Below the pieces are notes generated by a model. The model was not told where the DNA came from and made no database searches. It was given only the letters and a program-made list of their open reading frames with translations. DNA of 64,000 nt from the NCBI RefSeq assembly GCF_020736705.1, contig NZ_CP085990.1, positions 2,294,001 through 2,358,000 of the forward strand, written 5' to 3'. How positions within the stretch are numbered: position 1 is the stretch's first letter; each line of letters starts with the position of its first letter. Shown here piece by piece: positions 26,393-34,430 of the stretch. The translations under genes were made by a program, and so were the position numbers. This DNA is from Psychrobacter sanguinis. Lineage in GTDB: Bacteria > Pseudomonadota > Gammaproteobacteria > Pseudomonadales > Moraxellaceae.

Positions 26393-27073
26393 TTATGCAG
26401 TTTGCAATTGTTGTAATTGATCCTGTGCGGGTAGGGAGCCTGTTTTAGGGATACCGTAGTATTCGCAAATTGCGTCATCTACGGCGTTTAAATCATTTGG
26501 AATAAGATCGCTATCAAACATACCCTCGGGTGATTTGACTGTGTTAAACCCATTGTTTTGCGTCATGAAAAAGTGGCCATCGTCACGCACTGCCGTCTGT
26601 AAAACCATGGTTACCATGCCTTCCAAGACAATTTTGTCATCAAGCATTTTTCCAATCGTTTTGATTTTAGTCCGGCCATTTTCTTCTTGGACATGAGCTA
26701 GTATGTAAATACGAGTATCATTACTAACTTGAGTAATTGCCGTATTAATGACGTTCCACGCGTTATAAGCCATTATGTTGTAGCGTTGAAAGGCGGCATC
26801 GCCTTTATACTGTTGATTGGCGCCTTTGATGTATTCATTGCCCATGATGTACTGAAAGTCATCAATGACAATAATGGGCGCTTTGACCTTTGGAAGTATT
26901 GAACAGATTTGATCAGGATTATCTGTTGCTATTTTTTTAATGTCTTTACCGCCGCGAAATGGGAGTGGCTTATTCATTACGTTGATTAAGCCGGCAAGGT
27001 CGGGATCGAGATTTTTTAGGCTGTAAGATTTACCTTCACCTGAATTACCTAGAATCATTGTCACTATCGCCAT
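26393..27073 (-). CDS. Sak4-like RecA-fold ATPase (phage recombination)
   Basis: This protein of about 226 residues starts at ATG 27073 behind AGGAGTGAAAATA. Walker A GNSGEGKS is at residues 9-16 and Walker B PIIVIDDFQYI near 75. The layout matches AAA_24/Sak4 single-strand annealing ATPases of phages. It is encoded 17 nt upstream of the SSB-like gene. The expected role is recombination or annealing of phage DNA with help from that SSB. It might instead be a generic AAA+ DNA-handling ATPase, but the pairing favours Sak4. Confidence 0.75.
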   Translation of the reverse strand: MAIVTMILGNSGEGKSYSLKNLDPDLAGLINVMNKPLPFRGGKDIKKIATDNPDQICSILPKVKAPIIVIDDFQYIMGNEYIKGANQQYKGDAAFQRYNIMAYNAWNVINTAITQVSNDTRIYILAHVQEENGRTKIKTIGKMLDDKIVLEGMVTMVLQTAVRDDGHFFMTQNNGFNTVKSPEGMFDSDLIPNDLNAVDDAICEYYGIPKTGSLPAQDQLQQLQTA

Positions 27074-27191
27074 TATTTTCACTCCTATAGTTTTGCTGGT
27101 GGTCCGGCTGCTTAGATTCGAGCTCTCGTTGCTCTTCTAACATTTGCAGCCATTCCCAGTCGGCCTGTGGGGCCTGGTAATTGTCATACAT
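27045..27191 (-). CDS. Small acidic phage protein, unknown (48 residues)
   Basis: This short frame starts at ATG 27191 and overlaps the Sak4-like start by 29 nt. The product is glutamine/glutamate-rich (QAPQADWEWLQMLEEQRELE). It fills the only gap in the operon, so it is plausibly real; no family is recognised. Confidence 0.45.
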   Translation of the reverse strand: MYDNYQAPQADWEWLQMLEEQRELESKQPDHQQNYRSENNGDSDNDSR

Positions 27192-27193
27192 AA

Positions 27194-27694
27194 TTAATTA
27201 TTGCCATTTTGTTTGTTAAGCCTTGTTATTCGCTGCTTTGCTAAATATTCATTGGCATGAGCTTGAGCCTGCTTAAATCGCACTTGTTCGAGACTATTTT
27301 CAACTGGTGCTATAGTTGTGGTCGAGATATCTTTATCAGCTTGCTTTAAAACATAAGTGGTACAGCCTGTGATGTTGCTTATAGTCGCCAAAGCGATTGC
27401 TGCGACAATCACAACCAGTAATTGCGTTGCGATCCTTACCAGTTTCGTTGCAAGAGGCTCACTAACATCATCGCTAAATTGATCTACTTCATTACCAGCA
27501 GCTAATTTGGCTGGCGAGTAACCCCAGTCTAATAAGTCATACAGGGTTAACGAGCGAATAAACCGGCCTTGCGTATCGCATATCTCGATAGTGCCTTGCA
27601 TATCACGGTAGAAGCATAGAGTTTCATTAGCACCTAATTTATAGATAGTGGGCTTAGTTCTATCACCACGCTGTAAAAGTTTTAGAGTTTGCAT
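27194..27694 (-). CDS. One-TM phage protein, unknown
   Basis: The product has 166 residues from ATG 27694 with GAAGGGG upstream. The N-terminal half is soluble; one strong membrane helix follows (LVRIATQLLVVIVAAIALATISNIT), then a Gln/Lys/Arg-rich tail. No known family is recognised. It overlaps nothing but is only 2 nt from the upstream start, so it is co-translated in the early operon. Confidence 0.55.
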   Translation of the reverse strand: MQTLKLLQRGDRTKPTIYKLGANETLCFYRDMQGTIEICDTQGRFIRSLTLYDLLDWGYSPAKLAAGNEVDQFSDDVSEPLATKLVRIATQLLVVIVAAIALATISNITGCTTYVLKQADKDISTTTIAPVENSLEQVRFKQAQAHANEYLAKQRITRLNKQNGNN

Positions 27695-27695
27695 A

Positions 27696-27977
27696 TTAAG
27701 CCCCTTCAAAGAATTGATTATTCAGATAGCTAATTAATTCATCTTTATCTGTACTAATGAAAGATAGTTGATCATCACCGCTGTAATGCTGCTCAACCAG
27801 AGTTGCATCCATATCAATGACGTGCTTGTTTGTGTCGATATGACCAATAAGAGTTATCGAAGAATGTTTTGACTCTCTTAAAGTCACAATGATTTTGTCA
27901 TTGAAAAAGCGCACTTTATTATCTGTTTTGCTTAGCAGCGCTTTTATGTGTTGTGCTGGCATGCTGATTTGTGTCAT
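27696..27977 (-). CDS. Small phage protein, unknown
   Basis: This is a 93-residue soluble protein with AGGAGAGAAGATT before ATG 27977. No motif is recognised. It is an early-operon member, adjacent to the one-TM protein gene. Confidence 0.55.
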   Translation of the reverse strand: MTQISMPAQHIKALLSKTDNKVRFFNDKIIVTLRESKHSSITLIGHIDTNKHVIDMDATLVEQHYSGDDQLSFISTDKDELISYLNNQFFEGA

Positions 27978-27999
27978 AATCTTCTCTCCTAGTGTTAGG

Positions 28000-28033
28000 A
28001 GCCCCTTTGATTTCCAGTCGTGAGGGGCTTTTT
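28000..28033 (+). other. Terminator-like hairpin oriented against the operon
   Basis: AGCCCCT-N16-AGGGGCT followed by a T-run reads as a terminator on the plus strand, where no gene lies to its left. It may stop antisense transcription or form an RNA structure in the leftward transcript. Confidence 0.4.
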
Positions 28034-28067
28034 AATGTCTAAAAAATGTCTAGATAAACATGAATGT

Positions 28068-28268
28068 CTAGCTATGCTTCGCTTCCCACGCATCTGAAAC
28101 GTCTGCAAATGCCTGAGCTATTCGATAAGCTTCGGTAGCGATACCAGTGGGCCAGTCATCATTTTGAAATAATGCATTCTCCTTTGCAGTACGCATCGTT
28201 TCCGTATAAACAACTGGCATTAATTGCCGGGCCATTTGGTGGATAAGAGCTCTTTTATGCTCATTCAT
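28068..28268 (-). CDS. Small phage protein, unknown
   Basis: The 66-residue product is predominantly helical and soluble, with an AAAGGA ribosome site before ATG 28268. Its start overlaps the stop of the frame upstream (ATGA). No domain is recognised; it is among the first genes of the leftward operon. Confidence 0.55.
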   Translation of the reverse strand: MNEHKRALIHQMARQLMPVVYTETMRTAKENALFQNDDWPTGIATEAYRIAQAFADVSDAWEAKHS

Positions 28269-28458
28269 AGATTTTTTCCTTTATGGTTAACACACAACAG
28301 CCGACTACTTGAATCGACTGTAATTTGTTAGCCTTTAACCATGTTTTTATATAGTCACTAGCATCATCGTCTGCTTGCTTGTCTTTGTTGATATAATGAT
28401 TATGCAATAATGCATAGTTAAATGCAAGTATGAAATGAAAATAAATGCATTTATGCAT
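28261..28458 (-). CDS. Possible first gene of the leftward operon, start uncertain
   Basis: This frame gives up to 65 residues, ending in TGA that overlaps the next ATG, which argues for a real gene. The only ATG (28458) lies inside the operator array, and a TTG at 28407 is an alternative. No family is recognised. If transcription begins within the array, the protein would be shorter than 65 residues. Confidence 0.35.
   Translation of the reverse strand: MHKCIYFHFILAFNYALLHNHYINKDKQADDDASDYIKTWLKANKLQSIQVVGCCVLTIKEKIYE
28402..28458. promoter_or_regulatory. Left operator array for the phage repressor
   Basis: Two palindromes, ATGCAATAATGCAT (28402-28415) and ATGCATTTATGCAT (28445-28458), flank a half-site ATGCAAGTATGAAA (28422-28435). 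The ATGCA-N4-TGCAT pattern is identical to that at 36571 beside the repressor gene. It sits in front of the leftward early operon, the position of lambda OL. Confidence 0.75.
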
Positions 28459-28594
28459 TAATTTATTCGTACTTATGCTTATGCCTTCGCAGCTGGGGAA
28501 ATAATTAACGCTAAGTTAAAACCGCCCTCAAGGCGGCTTCGTTCACATCATTTTGTGTTTTTTAAGAAACAAAGGATTTTGCTTCTTGAATTGC

Positions 28595-28624
28595 GGGCAA
28601 TAAAAAACCGCCACTGGGGCGGTT
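28595..28624 (-). terminator. Cassette terminator, 30-bp repeat copy 1
   Basis: AACCGCC-ACTGG-GGCGGTT with a U-run on the minus strand ends the antiporter gene. The 30-bp sequence (GGGCAATAAAAAACCGCC plus hairpin) is identical to 31259-31288. Confidence 0.85.
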
Positions 28625-28659
28625 GATTTCTATAAAAATGGATGATAAGCACTATTTCA

Positions 28660-30111
28660 TTAATTCAAAATCCAAACAACTGCAATCCAAGTGAAGAGCA
28701 ACATACCTATATTTGCATGTAAAAAAGTTGGAATGACACTGTCTTTAACATGGTCGTGCTGTCCATCTGCATTAAGACCAGCAGTAGCACCAAGAGTAAT
28801 CGTTGAAGCGGGAGATCCGGCATCACCTAGTGCGGCTGATGCTCCTAATAAGGCTATAGTGGCAAGTGGTGAAAAGCCCAGCGCAACAGCTAAAGGGATG
28901 TATATAGGTGCTAGTATAGGCACTGAAGCAAAGGAGTCACCAAACCCGATGGTTATAAACAATCCCACTAATAGCATTATTGCAGCGCCGAGCAACTGAT
29001 TATTGCCAAAGAATTCTGTTGCAGAGGCGACAAGGGGGTCGATATCCCCTGTGGCAGTCAAAACACCTGCAAATCCAGAGGCAATAGTAATAATGACAGC
29101 AATTTCAGCCATTAATCGAATGCCTTGAGTGAATACATCATCTTGCTCTTTCCAACTATAAATACCTGAAAAACCAAGAATCATAAAGCCAATCATTGCA
29201 CCTATAAACAGAGAATCAAAAAACACCTGAAAAAGTAATACAGCTACTACAGCTAATAAAGTCATTACTAATGGTTGCCATTTAATAGTACTATCAACTT
29301 TGTGTTCTTCTGTATTCATGGTCTCTAAATTTAACGCATACTCGCGCGGCTTGCGATAACTAATAAATACAGCAACGAGCATACCAGCTAGTATCCCCAT
29401 AACTGGGAAAAACATAGCCTTAGGTGCCATACCAGCAGTTGCTTCTAGTCCTAAACCACCTCCTACAGTATTTATATTCTCTAATAGTATTTCATTGAGA
29501 TATATAGCGCCAAAACCGAATGGCAATAGTAAGTATGATGAGCTGATACCACAGGCCAAAATACAGGCGACTGCTCGTCTATCTATTTTTAGCTTATTCA
29601 TCATATTTAGTAGGGGAGGGATTAATACGGGTATAAAAGCGATATGGACAGGTATTAAATTTTGCGATAACAGGGAGGCGACGATAAAGATAAAAAATAA
29701 AGTCCACTTAACTTGGTTTCGTACTTGTACGCTATCCCTGTTTAGGCGGTGGGTCATTTTCTGTGCCAACCAATCAAGAATACCACTTCTAGCTAAAGCA
29801 ACTGCGAAAGCCCCAACCATAATATAGGTCATGCCAACCTGAGCGCCACCCAATATATTATCGTTTAAACTTTCTAAAATTGCCGGAAAATCCATACCTG
29901 CGTGTAAACCGCCAAGTAATGCAGCTAAAACGATTGCAACTGCAACAGGAATGTTGATGAGGCAAAAAATAACCATCAACAAAATGGCTAGTGCTACAGC
30001 GTTGATTTGTACTGATAAAAGTATTAACAGACTATAAACTGTAATCAGTCCTACTAAGACAGGTAAAGCCCTGCTTAGAAAATATTTATCTTCTCTATAA
30101 CTAGAAAACAC
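28660..30111 (-). CDS. Na+/H+ antiporter family membrane protein (cargo gene)
   Basis: This 483-residue protein has about 12 hydrophobic helices and belongs to the ion-transporter superfamily, near the YuiF / NhaC-like antiporters. Two inverted-repeat halves are suggested by paired polar/glycine stretches such as GDAGSPASTITLGA and GFGDSFASVPILAP. The GTG start at 30111 is chosen because AGGAG lies 9 nt upstream and there is no better ATG. It is not a typical phage gene and is bracketed by terminators, so it looks like transferred cargo within the immunity region. Ion specificity is not known from sequence. Confidence 0.75.
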   Translation of the reverse strand: MFSSYREDKYFLSRALPVLVGLITVYSLLILLSVQINAVALAILLMVIFCLINIPVAVAIVLAALLGGLHAGMDFPAILESLNDNILGGAQVGMTYIMVGAFAVALARSGILDWLAQKMTHRLNRDSVQVRNQVKWTLFFIFIVASLLSQNLIPVHIAFIPVLIPPLLNMMNKLKIDRRAVACILACGISSSYLLLPFGFGAIYLNEILLENINTVGGGLGLEATAGMAPKAMFFPVMGILAGMLVAVFISYRKPREYALNLETMNTEEHKVDSTIKWQPLVMTLLAVVAVLLFQVFFDSLFIGAMIGFMILGFSGIYSWKEQDDVFTQGIRLMAEIAVIITIASGFAGVLTATGDIDPLVASATEFFGNNQLLGAAIMLLVGLFITIGFGDSFASVPILAPIYIPLAVALGFSPLATIALLGASAALGDAGSPASTITLGATAGLNADGQHDHVKDSVIPTFLHANIGMLLFTWIAVVWILN

Positions 30112-30241
30112 TTTGCAACTCCTAAATGTATGATAATGAGATTATAGGGCCAATCAGCTGTTGCCAGTGTATTAAATAACAGAGCGTGTTTTTATGACTA
30201 ATTATCATTACTGAAAGAACTATTAGTTTGGTGTTAAGCAC

Positions 30242-30265
30242 AAAAAAACCGCCACTATGGCGGTT
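30242..30265 (-). terminator. Cassette terminator after the YqhA-like gene
   Basis: AACCGCC-ACTAT-GGCGGTT preceded on the plus strand by seven A residues, giving a U-run on the minus strand. It closes the gene ending at 30301 and belongs to the same hairpin family as 28595 and 31259. Confidence 0.82.
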
Positions 30266-30300
30266 TAGTTAACTTATAAATCTTCATCCAAATGTTTTAT

Positions 30301-30825
30301 TTAGTGCTTTTTAGTATCACCAGCAATCTTATCCATTAAAGCAAACAATAGTCCAGATAAAACGAATGTCATATGTATGACAACCTTCCACATTAGTCTA
30401 TTAGCATCCCCATCACTTATCTGGTCAGGTATATTCATAAACGATTTGAGAAGGTCAATTGCAGAAATAGCAACAATGGCACTAATGACCTTTAGTTTTA
30501 AACCAGAGAAATCAATGGTTCCCATCCAGCCCGGACGATCTTCATGGTCTCCTGTATCAATTTTTGAAACAAATATTTCGTACCCACTAAATACAATAAT
30601 AAGTAATAAGCTGGCCACTAGTGCTATATCTATTAAAACTAATGTGCCAACAATCACATCGGCTTCGCTAGCAGTGAATACATGCGTAGTGATATACCAG
30701 ATTTTTTGAAAAAATTTTATGAAAAGAAGAATAATTCCTATTATAAGCCCTAAATAAAATGGAGCTAACAGCCAGCGACTGTTAAATATAGTTTTCTCTA
30801 GACTTTGCTCAGCCCTCTTAGGCAT
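30301..30825 (-). CDS. yqhA: YqhA/UPF0114-family membrane protein (cargo gene)
   Basis: This 174-residue protein starts at ATG 30825 preceded by AGAGGACACAT. Four helices and segments such as FNSRWLLAPFYLGL, GWMGTIDFSGLKLKVISAIVAISAIDLL and WKVVIHMTFVLSGLLFALMDKI are characteristic of the YqhA/UPF0114 family. Its role is poorly understood; a link with monovalent ions or stress has been suggested for homologues. It lies in tandem with an Na+/H+ antiporter-type gene, each with its own terminator, in the prophage cargo region. Confidence 0.82.
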   Translation of the reverse strand: MPKRAEQSLEKTIFNSRWLLAPFYLGLIIGIILLFIKFFQKIWYITTHVFTASEADVIVGTLVLIDIALVASLLLIIVFSGYEIFVSKIDTGDHEDRPGWMGTIDFSGLKLKVISAIVAISAIDLLKSFMNIPDQISDGDANRLMWKVVIHMTFVLSGLLFALMDKIAGDTKKH

Positions 30826-30912
30826 ATGTGTCCTCTTTTTTGATTCATGATTCGATGGGTTTTTTAATTTTAGCAAATGTACTGCTGGCAAGTCATTAAC
30901 TTTAAGAGGATG

Positions 30913-30933
30913 AAAAACCGCCACTGGAGGCGG
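30913..30933 (-). terminator. Orphan cassette terminator
   Basis: AAAAACCGCC-ACTGGA-GGCGG is the same hairpin family again, oriented for the minus strand. No minus-strand gene ends just before it; it would insulate the YqhA-like gene from leftward read-through out of the ABC-3C cassette. Confidence 0.65.
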
Positions 30934-31020
30934 ACAAAACCCTTCAAATAATTGTGGATAAAAGAAGGGCTTAATGCTATGGTTTAAGACTACTTTATTT
31001 CATTATTAAGGTGGTGGTTT

Positions 31021-31197
31021 ATGAAAGTCTGGTCAGCACTACTTATCTCTATGCTTATGATGGCGCCAGTAATGGAAGCGAATGCTCGTAACTATCCTTG
31101 CTCTCAAAGTATGGGCGGGGTCTCGCATTGTAAAGACGGTAAATTTGTCTGTAAAAATGGCAAAATTAGTAAATCTAAGCAAGTGTGTAAGATGTAA
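31021..31197 (+). CDS. Secreted cysteine-rich small protein
   Basis: A 58-residue product with a signal peptide (MKVWSALLISMLMMAPVMEANA) and a mature part with four cysteines arranged as PC-x9-C-x6-C-x11-C. Similar CSxxMGGxSHC ... FVCKNGKIS proteins are known as short hypothetical proteins in many Gram-negatives and phages. AAGGTGGTGG precedes the ATG. It is transcribed rightward, unlike all neighbours, and lies between two cassette terminators, so it is its own cargo unit. Disulphide-stabilised periplasmic function is possible; nothing specific is known. Confidence 0.72.
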   Translation: MKVWSALLISMLMMAPVMEANARNYPCSQSMGGVSHCKDGKFVCKNGKISKSKQVCKM

Positions 31198-31258
31198 AAC
31201 AGTGGTTTAAGAATGTTTTTATGCCTATTGGCTCGCTTGAGTTGATAGGTATTTTTTT

Positions 31259-31288
31259 GGGCAATAAAAAACCGCCACTGGGGCGGTT
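31259..31288 (-). terminator. Cassette terminator, 30-bp repeat copy 2
   Basis: Identical over 30 bp to 28595-28624. On the minus strand it ends the ABC-3C operon at 31305. Confidence 0.85.
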
Positions 31289-31304
31289 CGATGACTTTTT
31301 GGTC

Positions 31305-33137
31305 TTAGGCAACTTTAATATCTTTAACAACTCTTTTAAACTCTAGATGCTTTAAATTTTTAAATAAAAGCGCTTTTCTTTTATTCTTCTGATAATCCTC
31401 TATATCAAAGAATTTATTATCTTTATCTAATGGCAAAATAACATTAGTTTCGTCAAAGTTTGGTATTTGGTTCAGTTTGTCTTTAATAATTGGAAATATA
31501 AACTGACATTCTACCTCGTCGGCTAGTTCAATCAATTTACTAAACATATGATTATCAATTACCTCAACTCTATCTTGAGTGAAGAAATGAGGTCGAGTTA
31601 ATTTGACAGTTGGATTGTTAGCATAAGCCACATACGCTAAGTCAAAGGCAATAATTATACTTTGCTTATGTCCATCACCTACATGGCTATCACCATCAAC
31701 AGGTCTGGGCACAAGGCTAAAATGACGGTTCTTGTCTGGCTCTATGGCAAGTAAATAGCCGCCTTTACTTAATGCTTTAGAGTATTGTGAAAAATACTGA
31801 TTAAAAACAATCAGCTTGGCTCGAAACTCTTTAATCTCTTGCTCCAACTCTTGCGATAATATTTCAAGCTCTTGTTTAATCTTTTTTTGAGCGTCTAGAG
31901 CGGATTGATAAGAGCTTAATATGGCTTGGTTTTCTGTAATCTCTTTATTTAACGCATTTATTTTATTGCCTAGTTCAGTGTATTCTGCCAATGAACCACT
32001 TTGAGCGAGTTTATCTAATTGCAGGCTATATTCTTCAGCCTTTAGGCTGTATTCTGCCTCAAGGTTAGCGATGCTGTTTTGAGTTTTTTGTATAGCGTTA
32101 TGAATATACTGCACTTCGTTTTGTAGCATTTTACTATGAAACGCCAAGGTCTCCTCAAACTTTTTTTGAAGTTTCACGTTATATAACTGTGCTTCTTCAT
32201 ACATATATTTGACAGCTTCAGCATTGATTTCTTGGTTTTCGCCTGTTATTTCTTCGAGTCGAGACTGCCATACATCAAGGTTTAGATGCTGGTTGTTGAT
32301 TTGATTTTTGACTTTTCCTATCGACTCTTTGAGTTGGTTTAATTGGTCATTTTCACGCTCATATTCTTTGGATATTTGATAAGTATCATATTGGTGCTGT
32401 AGTTTTTTAAGCTGGCTTTGACGTAAATCATTGGCTTCTTGCGTTCCTACTGAAACTAAGTCTCTTAAAGTATTAACTTGAGATGTTTTCTGTTTTAATT
32501 CATTTTCAAGTGTAATTCTTTCATAAACTAAGCCCATGCTCGAAAAACCAAATAAAGTTAGATGAAGTACTTCATAGGTAGAGTTAGGTGTCGTTGGGTG
32601 TAGATATCTAACAACATTAGAGACTTGATGATCTGAAGACCTGATGAACTTAGGGATTAACTGGCGAAATGTAGGCTTATCCATACTTAGCCCAAATAAG
32701 TATAGTTTTAATTGACTTTTTAAGTCGTCATTAGAGACCTCATTGCCATCAATTAGATTTTTTACCGTTACTTTATCTCTACCTTTTTTATCTAAATCAA
32801 TAGTTAACATTCTATTAATCTTCATGTTTGAAGACACACCATGACTTAATGAATTGGTGATAATGAGTTCAAAGTTAGGTGATGTGGTTTTAAAGAAGTC
32901 AAATACTGTGTTGTTGCGATTGGTCTTTATTTCTTTATCGTTTACTAAGCTTTCCCAATTACCTGCTAGACAAAAATCAATAGAACGCAATAGGGTAGTC
33001 TTACCAATACTATTGGTATTACTGGTGTCGTCACCTTTGACAGTATCGCCTTTGATAATATTAACACCCATTTTAAAGTCGACATGACGAATAACAAAGC
33101 CATCAGAGTCTTTAATTGTTAGGGATTTTAGGTACAT
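31305..33137 (-). CDS. ABC-3C system ATPase (DUF2326, SMC-like)
   Basis: This 610-residue ABC ATPase of the RecF/SMC class has a P-loop (NSIGKTTLLRSIDFCL, residues about 41-56), a long coiled coil from about 200 to 440, and a C-terminal DUF2326 half with GDGHKQSIIIAFDLAYVAY and PHFFTQDRVEVIDNHMF. This is the ATPase component of the ABC-three-component conflict systems described computationally by Aravind and colleagues. It is thought to sense or remodel invading nucleic acid and to trigger an effector. It overlaps the upstream middle-component gene by 10 nt, so it is translationally coupled. Confidence 0.85.
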   Translation of the reverse strand: MYLKSLTIKDSDGFVIRHVDFKMGVNIIKGDTVKGDDTSNTNSIGKTTLLRSIDFCLAGNWESLVNDKEIKTNRNNTVFDFFKTTSPNFELIITNSLSHGVSSNMKINRMLTIDLDKKGRDKVTVKNLIDGNEVSNDDLKSQLKLYLFGLSMDKPTFRQLIPKFIRSSDHQVSNVVRYLHPTTPNSTYEVLHLTLFGFSSMGLVYERITLENELKQKTSQVNTLRDLVSVGTQEANDLRQSQLKKLQHQYDTYQISKEYERENDQLNQLKESIGKVKNQINNQHLNLDVWQSRLEEITGENQEINAEAVKYMYEEAQLYNVKLQKKFEETLAFHSKMLQNEVQYIHNAIQKTQNSIANLEAEYSLKAEEYSLQLDKLAQSGSLAEYTELGNKINALNKEITENQAILSSYQSALDAQKKIKQELEILSQELEQEIKEFRAKLIVFNQYFSQYSKALSKGGYLLAIEPDKNRHFSLVPRPVDGDSHVGDGHKQSIIIAFDLAYVAYANNPTVKLTRPHFFTQDRVEVIDNHMFSKLIELADEVECQFIFPIIKDKLNQIPNFDETNVILPLDKDNKFFDIEDYQKNKRKALLFKNLKHLEFKRVVKDIKVA

Positions 33138-33367
33138 AGCTGCAACCCTTTTTCACTATCTGAAGTGATCTTCCCAAGCATAAAAAGCCAGTCTACTACT
33201 AATAAAAACCGGTTCATACTTACAGGATGTGTTTTATTCATTATTTCAAAGTATTCTGTGACACCCAGTGTGTAGCGACTCTCATTATACTGCATCATCA
33301 GTTCCAATAACTTGGAACCTAAATAGTAGACAGCGTTATTGGGATTATCTGTGGATAGTAGTATCAT
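33128..33367 (-). CDS. ABC-3C middle component (MC6/MC8-like)
   Basis: This is a 79-residue protein with the shape of the short ABC-3C middle components, small winged-helix-like proteins. The C-terminal half, MNRFLLVVDWLFMLGKITSD, matches the conserved F-x-L-x2-DWLF-x-LG-x-I pattern. It is thought to bridge the ATPase and the effector-side protein. It overlaps both neighbours (4 nt and 10 nt), as expected for a three-component operon. The subclass label is tentative. Confidence 0.8.
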   Translation of the reverse strand: MILLSTDNPNNAVYYLGSKLLELMMQYNESRYTLGVTEYFEIMNKTHPVSMNRFLLVVDWLFMLGKITSDSEKGLQLCT

Positions 33368-33921
33368 AGTGATATCGGTGGTTTTTCAAATATGTGACAT
33401 TTAGAGAAAACATAAAAAACAACGACTGGTATTAGTGCTTTATCTTCATCGCTAATATTTGGATATTTGCTCAAGTCATTCTTTATTTCCTCACAAATAC
33501 AAAATATCCTTTGATCTGGGTTAAACATACCACAGTGTTTCATATAAATTCTTTTAACGAATCTATAAATCCTTTGAGAGGATGTTGCACTTTTATTCTC
33601 ATTTAAAAAATTTAATCTTTGTTCAATAAGATAGCTGTCACTCATATACCAGTCAAAAGCTACTTGATATGTTGTAATTTTATTATGATCTATTTTATCA
33701 TGAATTGTATAATCTACTGTATCCAATGTGATGGGATTTATCTCAATATCCAAATCTATGATGCCTTCTAAAACCTCCTGAATTATAGATTTTTTTTCAG
33801 GTATTGACATCTGTCCAACCTTATTAATATAGTTATTAATGGTTTTAGCGTTCTGTTGTTGGATATTAGAATCGTTAAATGTGTTTTCTGAACCAAGCTC
33901 GTTATTATGTTGGTTTATCAT
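33364..33921 (-). CDS. ABC-3C effector-side protein with N-terminal GS-x-N-x-F motif
   Basis: This 185-residue protein has a C-terminal domain (about 85-185) that matches the ABC-3C C-terminal domain that couples effectors: TYQVAFDWYMSDSYLIEQRL, RIYRFVKRIYMKHCG and a final VVFYVFSKCHIFEKPP. The N-terminal region carries no known effector domain. Residues 10-31 contain the motif GSENTFNDSN-IQQQ-NAKTINNY, which recurs in the next gene. The start at 33921 overlaps the upstream stop by 4 nt. It likely passes a signal to the membrane protein next to it. Confidence 0.78.
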   Translation of the reverse strand: MINQHNNELGSENTFNDSNIQQQNAKTINNYINKVGQMSIPEKKSIIQEVLEGIIDLDIEINPITLDTVDYTIHDKIDHNKITTYQVAFDWYMSDSYLIEQRLNFLNENKSATSSQRIYRFVKRIYMKHCGMFNPDQRIFCICEEIKNDLSKYPNISDEDKALIPVVVFYVFSKCHIFEKPPISL

Positions 33922-34136
33922 GGTTCATCCTTATTCTCATGATTAGTAATGTCACGCCCTATCTGCTGGTTAATCTTGGTATCACCTGAAAAGATATTTT
34001 TGGAACCCATACTTTGTTTGTTACTATTACTAGTCAATTTTGCAATAGCAATAATTCCTATTAATATAATTAATGCAATGGTCACATAAGCCCACGCAGG
34101 CAAATCTCCCGGCAAGATATTGACAAAATCTTCCAT
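33918..34136 (-). CDS. 72-residue single-TM partner with amyloid-like tail motif
   Basis: The first gene of the ABC-3C operon encodes a short acidic N-terminus, one membrane helix (residues about 14-33, AWAYVTIALIILIGIIAIAK) and a polar tail. Residues 44-66 read GSKNIFSGDTK-INQQIGRDITN-H, matching residue by residue the motif of the effector-side protein (shared GS-x-N-x-F ... QQ ... I-x-N). QIG resembles the (I/V)Q(I/V)G core of RHIM-type motifs. A likely role is membrane effector (pore or disruption) recruited by homotypic motif assembly. This is inference; no homologue search was done. Confidence 0.72.
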   Translation of the reverse strand: MEDFVNILPGDLPAWAYVTIALIILIGIIAIAKLTSNSNKQSMGSKNIFSGDTKINQQIGRDITNHENKDEP

Positions 34137-34159
34137 TTTTGACTCCTAAAACAGGTTGT

Positions 34160-34300
34160 TTATCTCTTACAAACACTCTTGCCATAAGCACTACCACCCT
34201 GTAAACACTCTCAAGGCTCACCATCTTTATCACGATCTAATACTTTCCAACCATTCTGATCAGAGCACTTGCGCTGGTCGTACCACTGTTGCGCTTCTTT
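34160..34300 (-). pseudogene. Decayed Excalibur-type fragment
   Basis: On the minus strand the frame KEAQQWYDQRKCSDQNGWKV then LDRDKDGEP-stop-ECLQGG resembles an Excalibur calcium-binding domain (D-x-D-x-DG-x-CE) in which the cysteine codon is now TGA. It ends at a normal stop at 34160. No complete gene remains, so it is a remnant next to the ABC-3C cassette. Confidence 0.5.
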
Positions 34301-34430
34301 TTATGCACTAAATGATTTGCAGCTCACTCTTTACTTAGAAAAAGTTGGAGAGGCGATTAGGATGGTTAGTCCACCTTGTAAAATTTATGCCAAGTTAAAA
34401 GATGAATGGCAGTCTATTTTCGCAATATTA

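Noticed and set aside
28660..30825. Antiporter and YqhA-like genes as host DNA marking the prophage edge
   Set aside because: Phage early genes and an operator array lie to their left and the repressor to their right, so they are cargo within the prophage.
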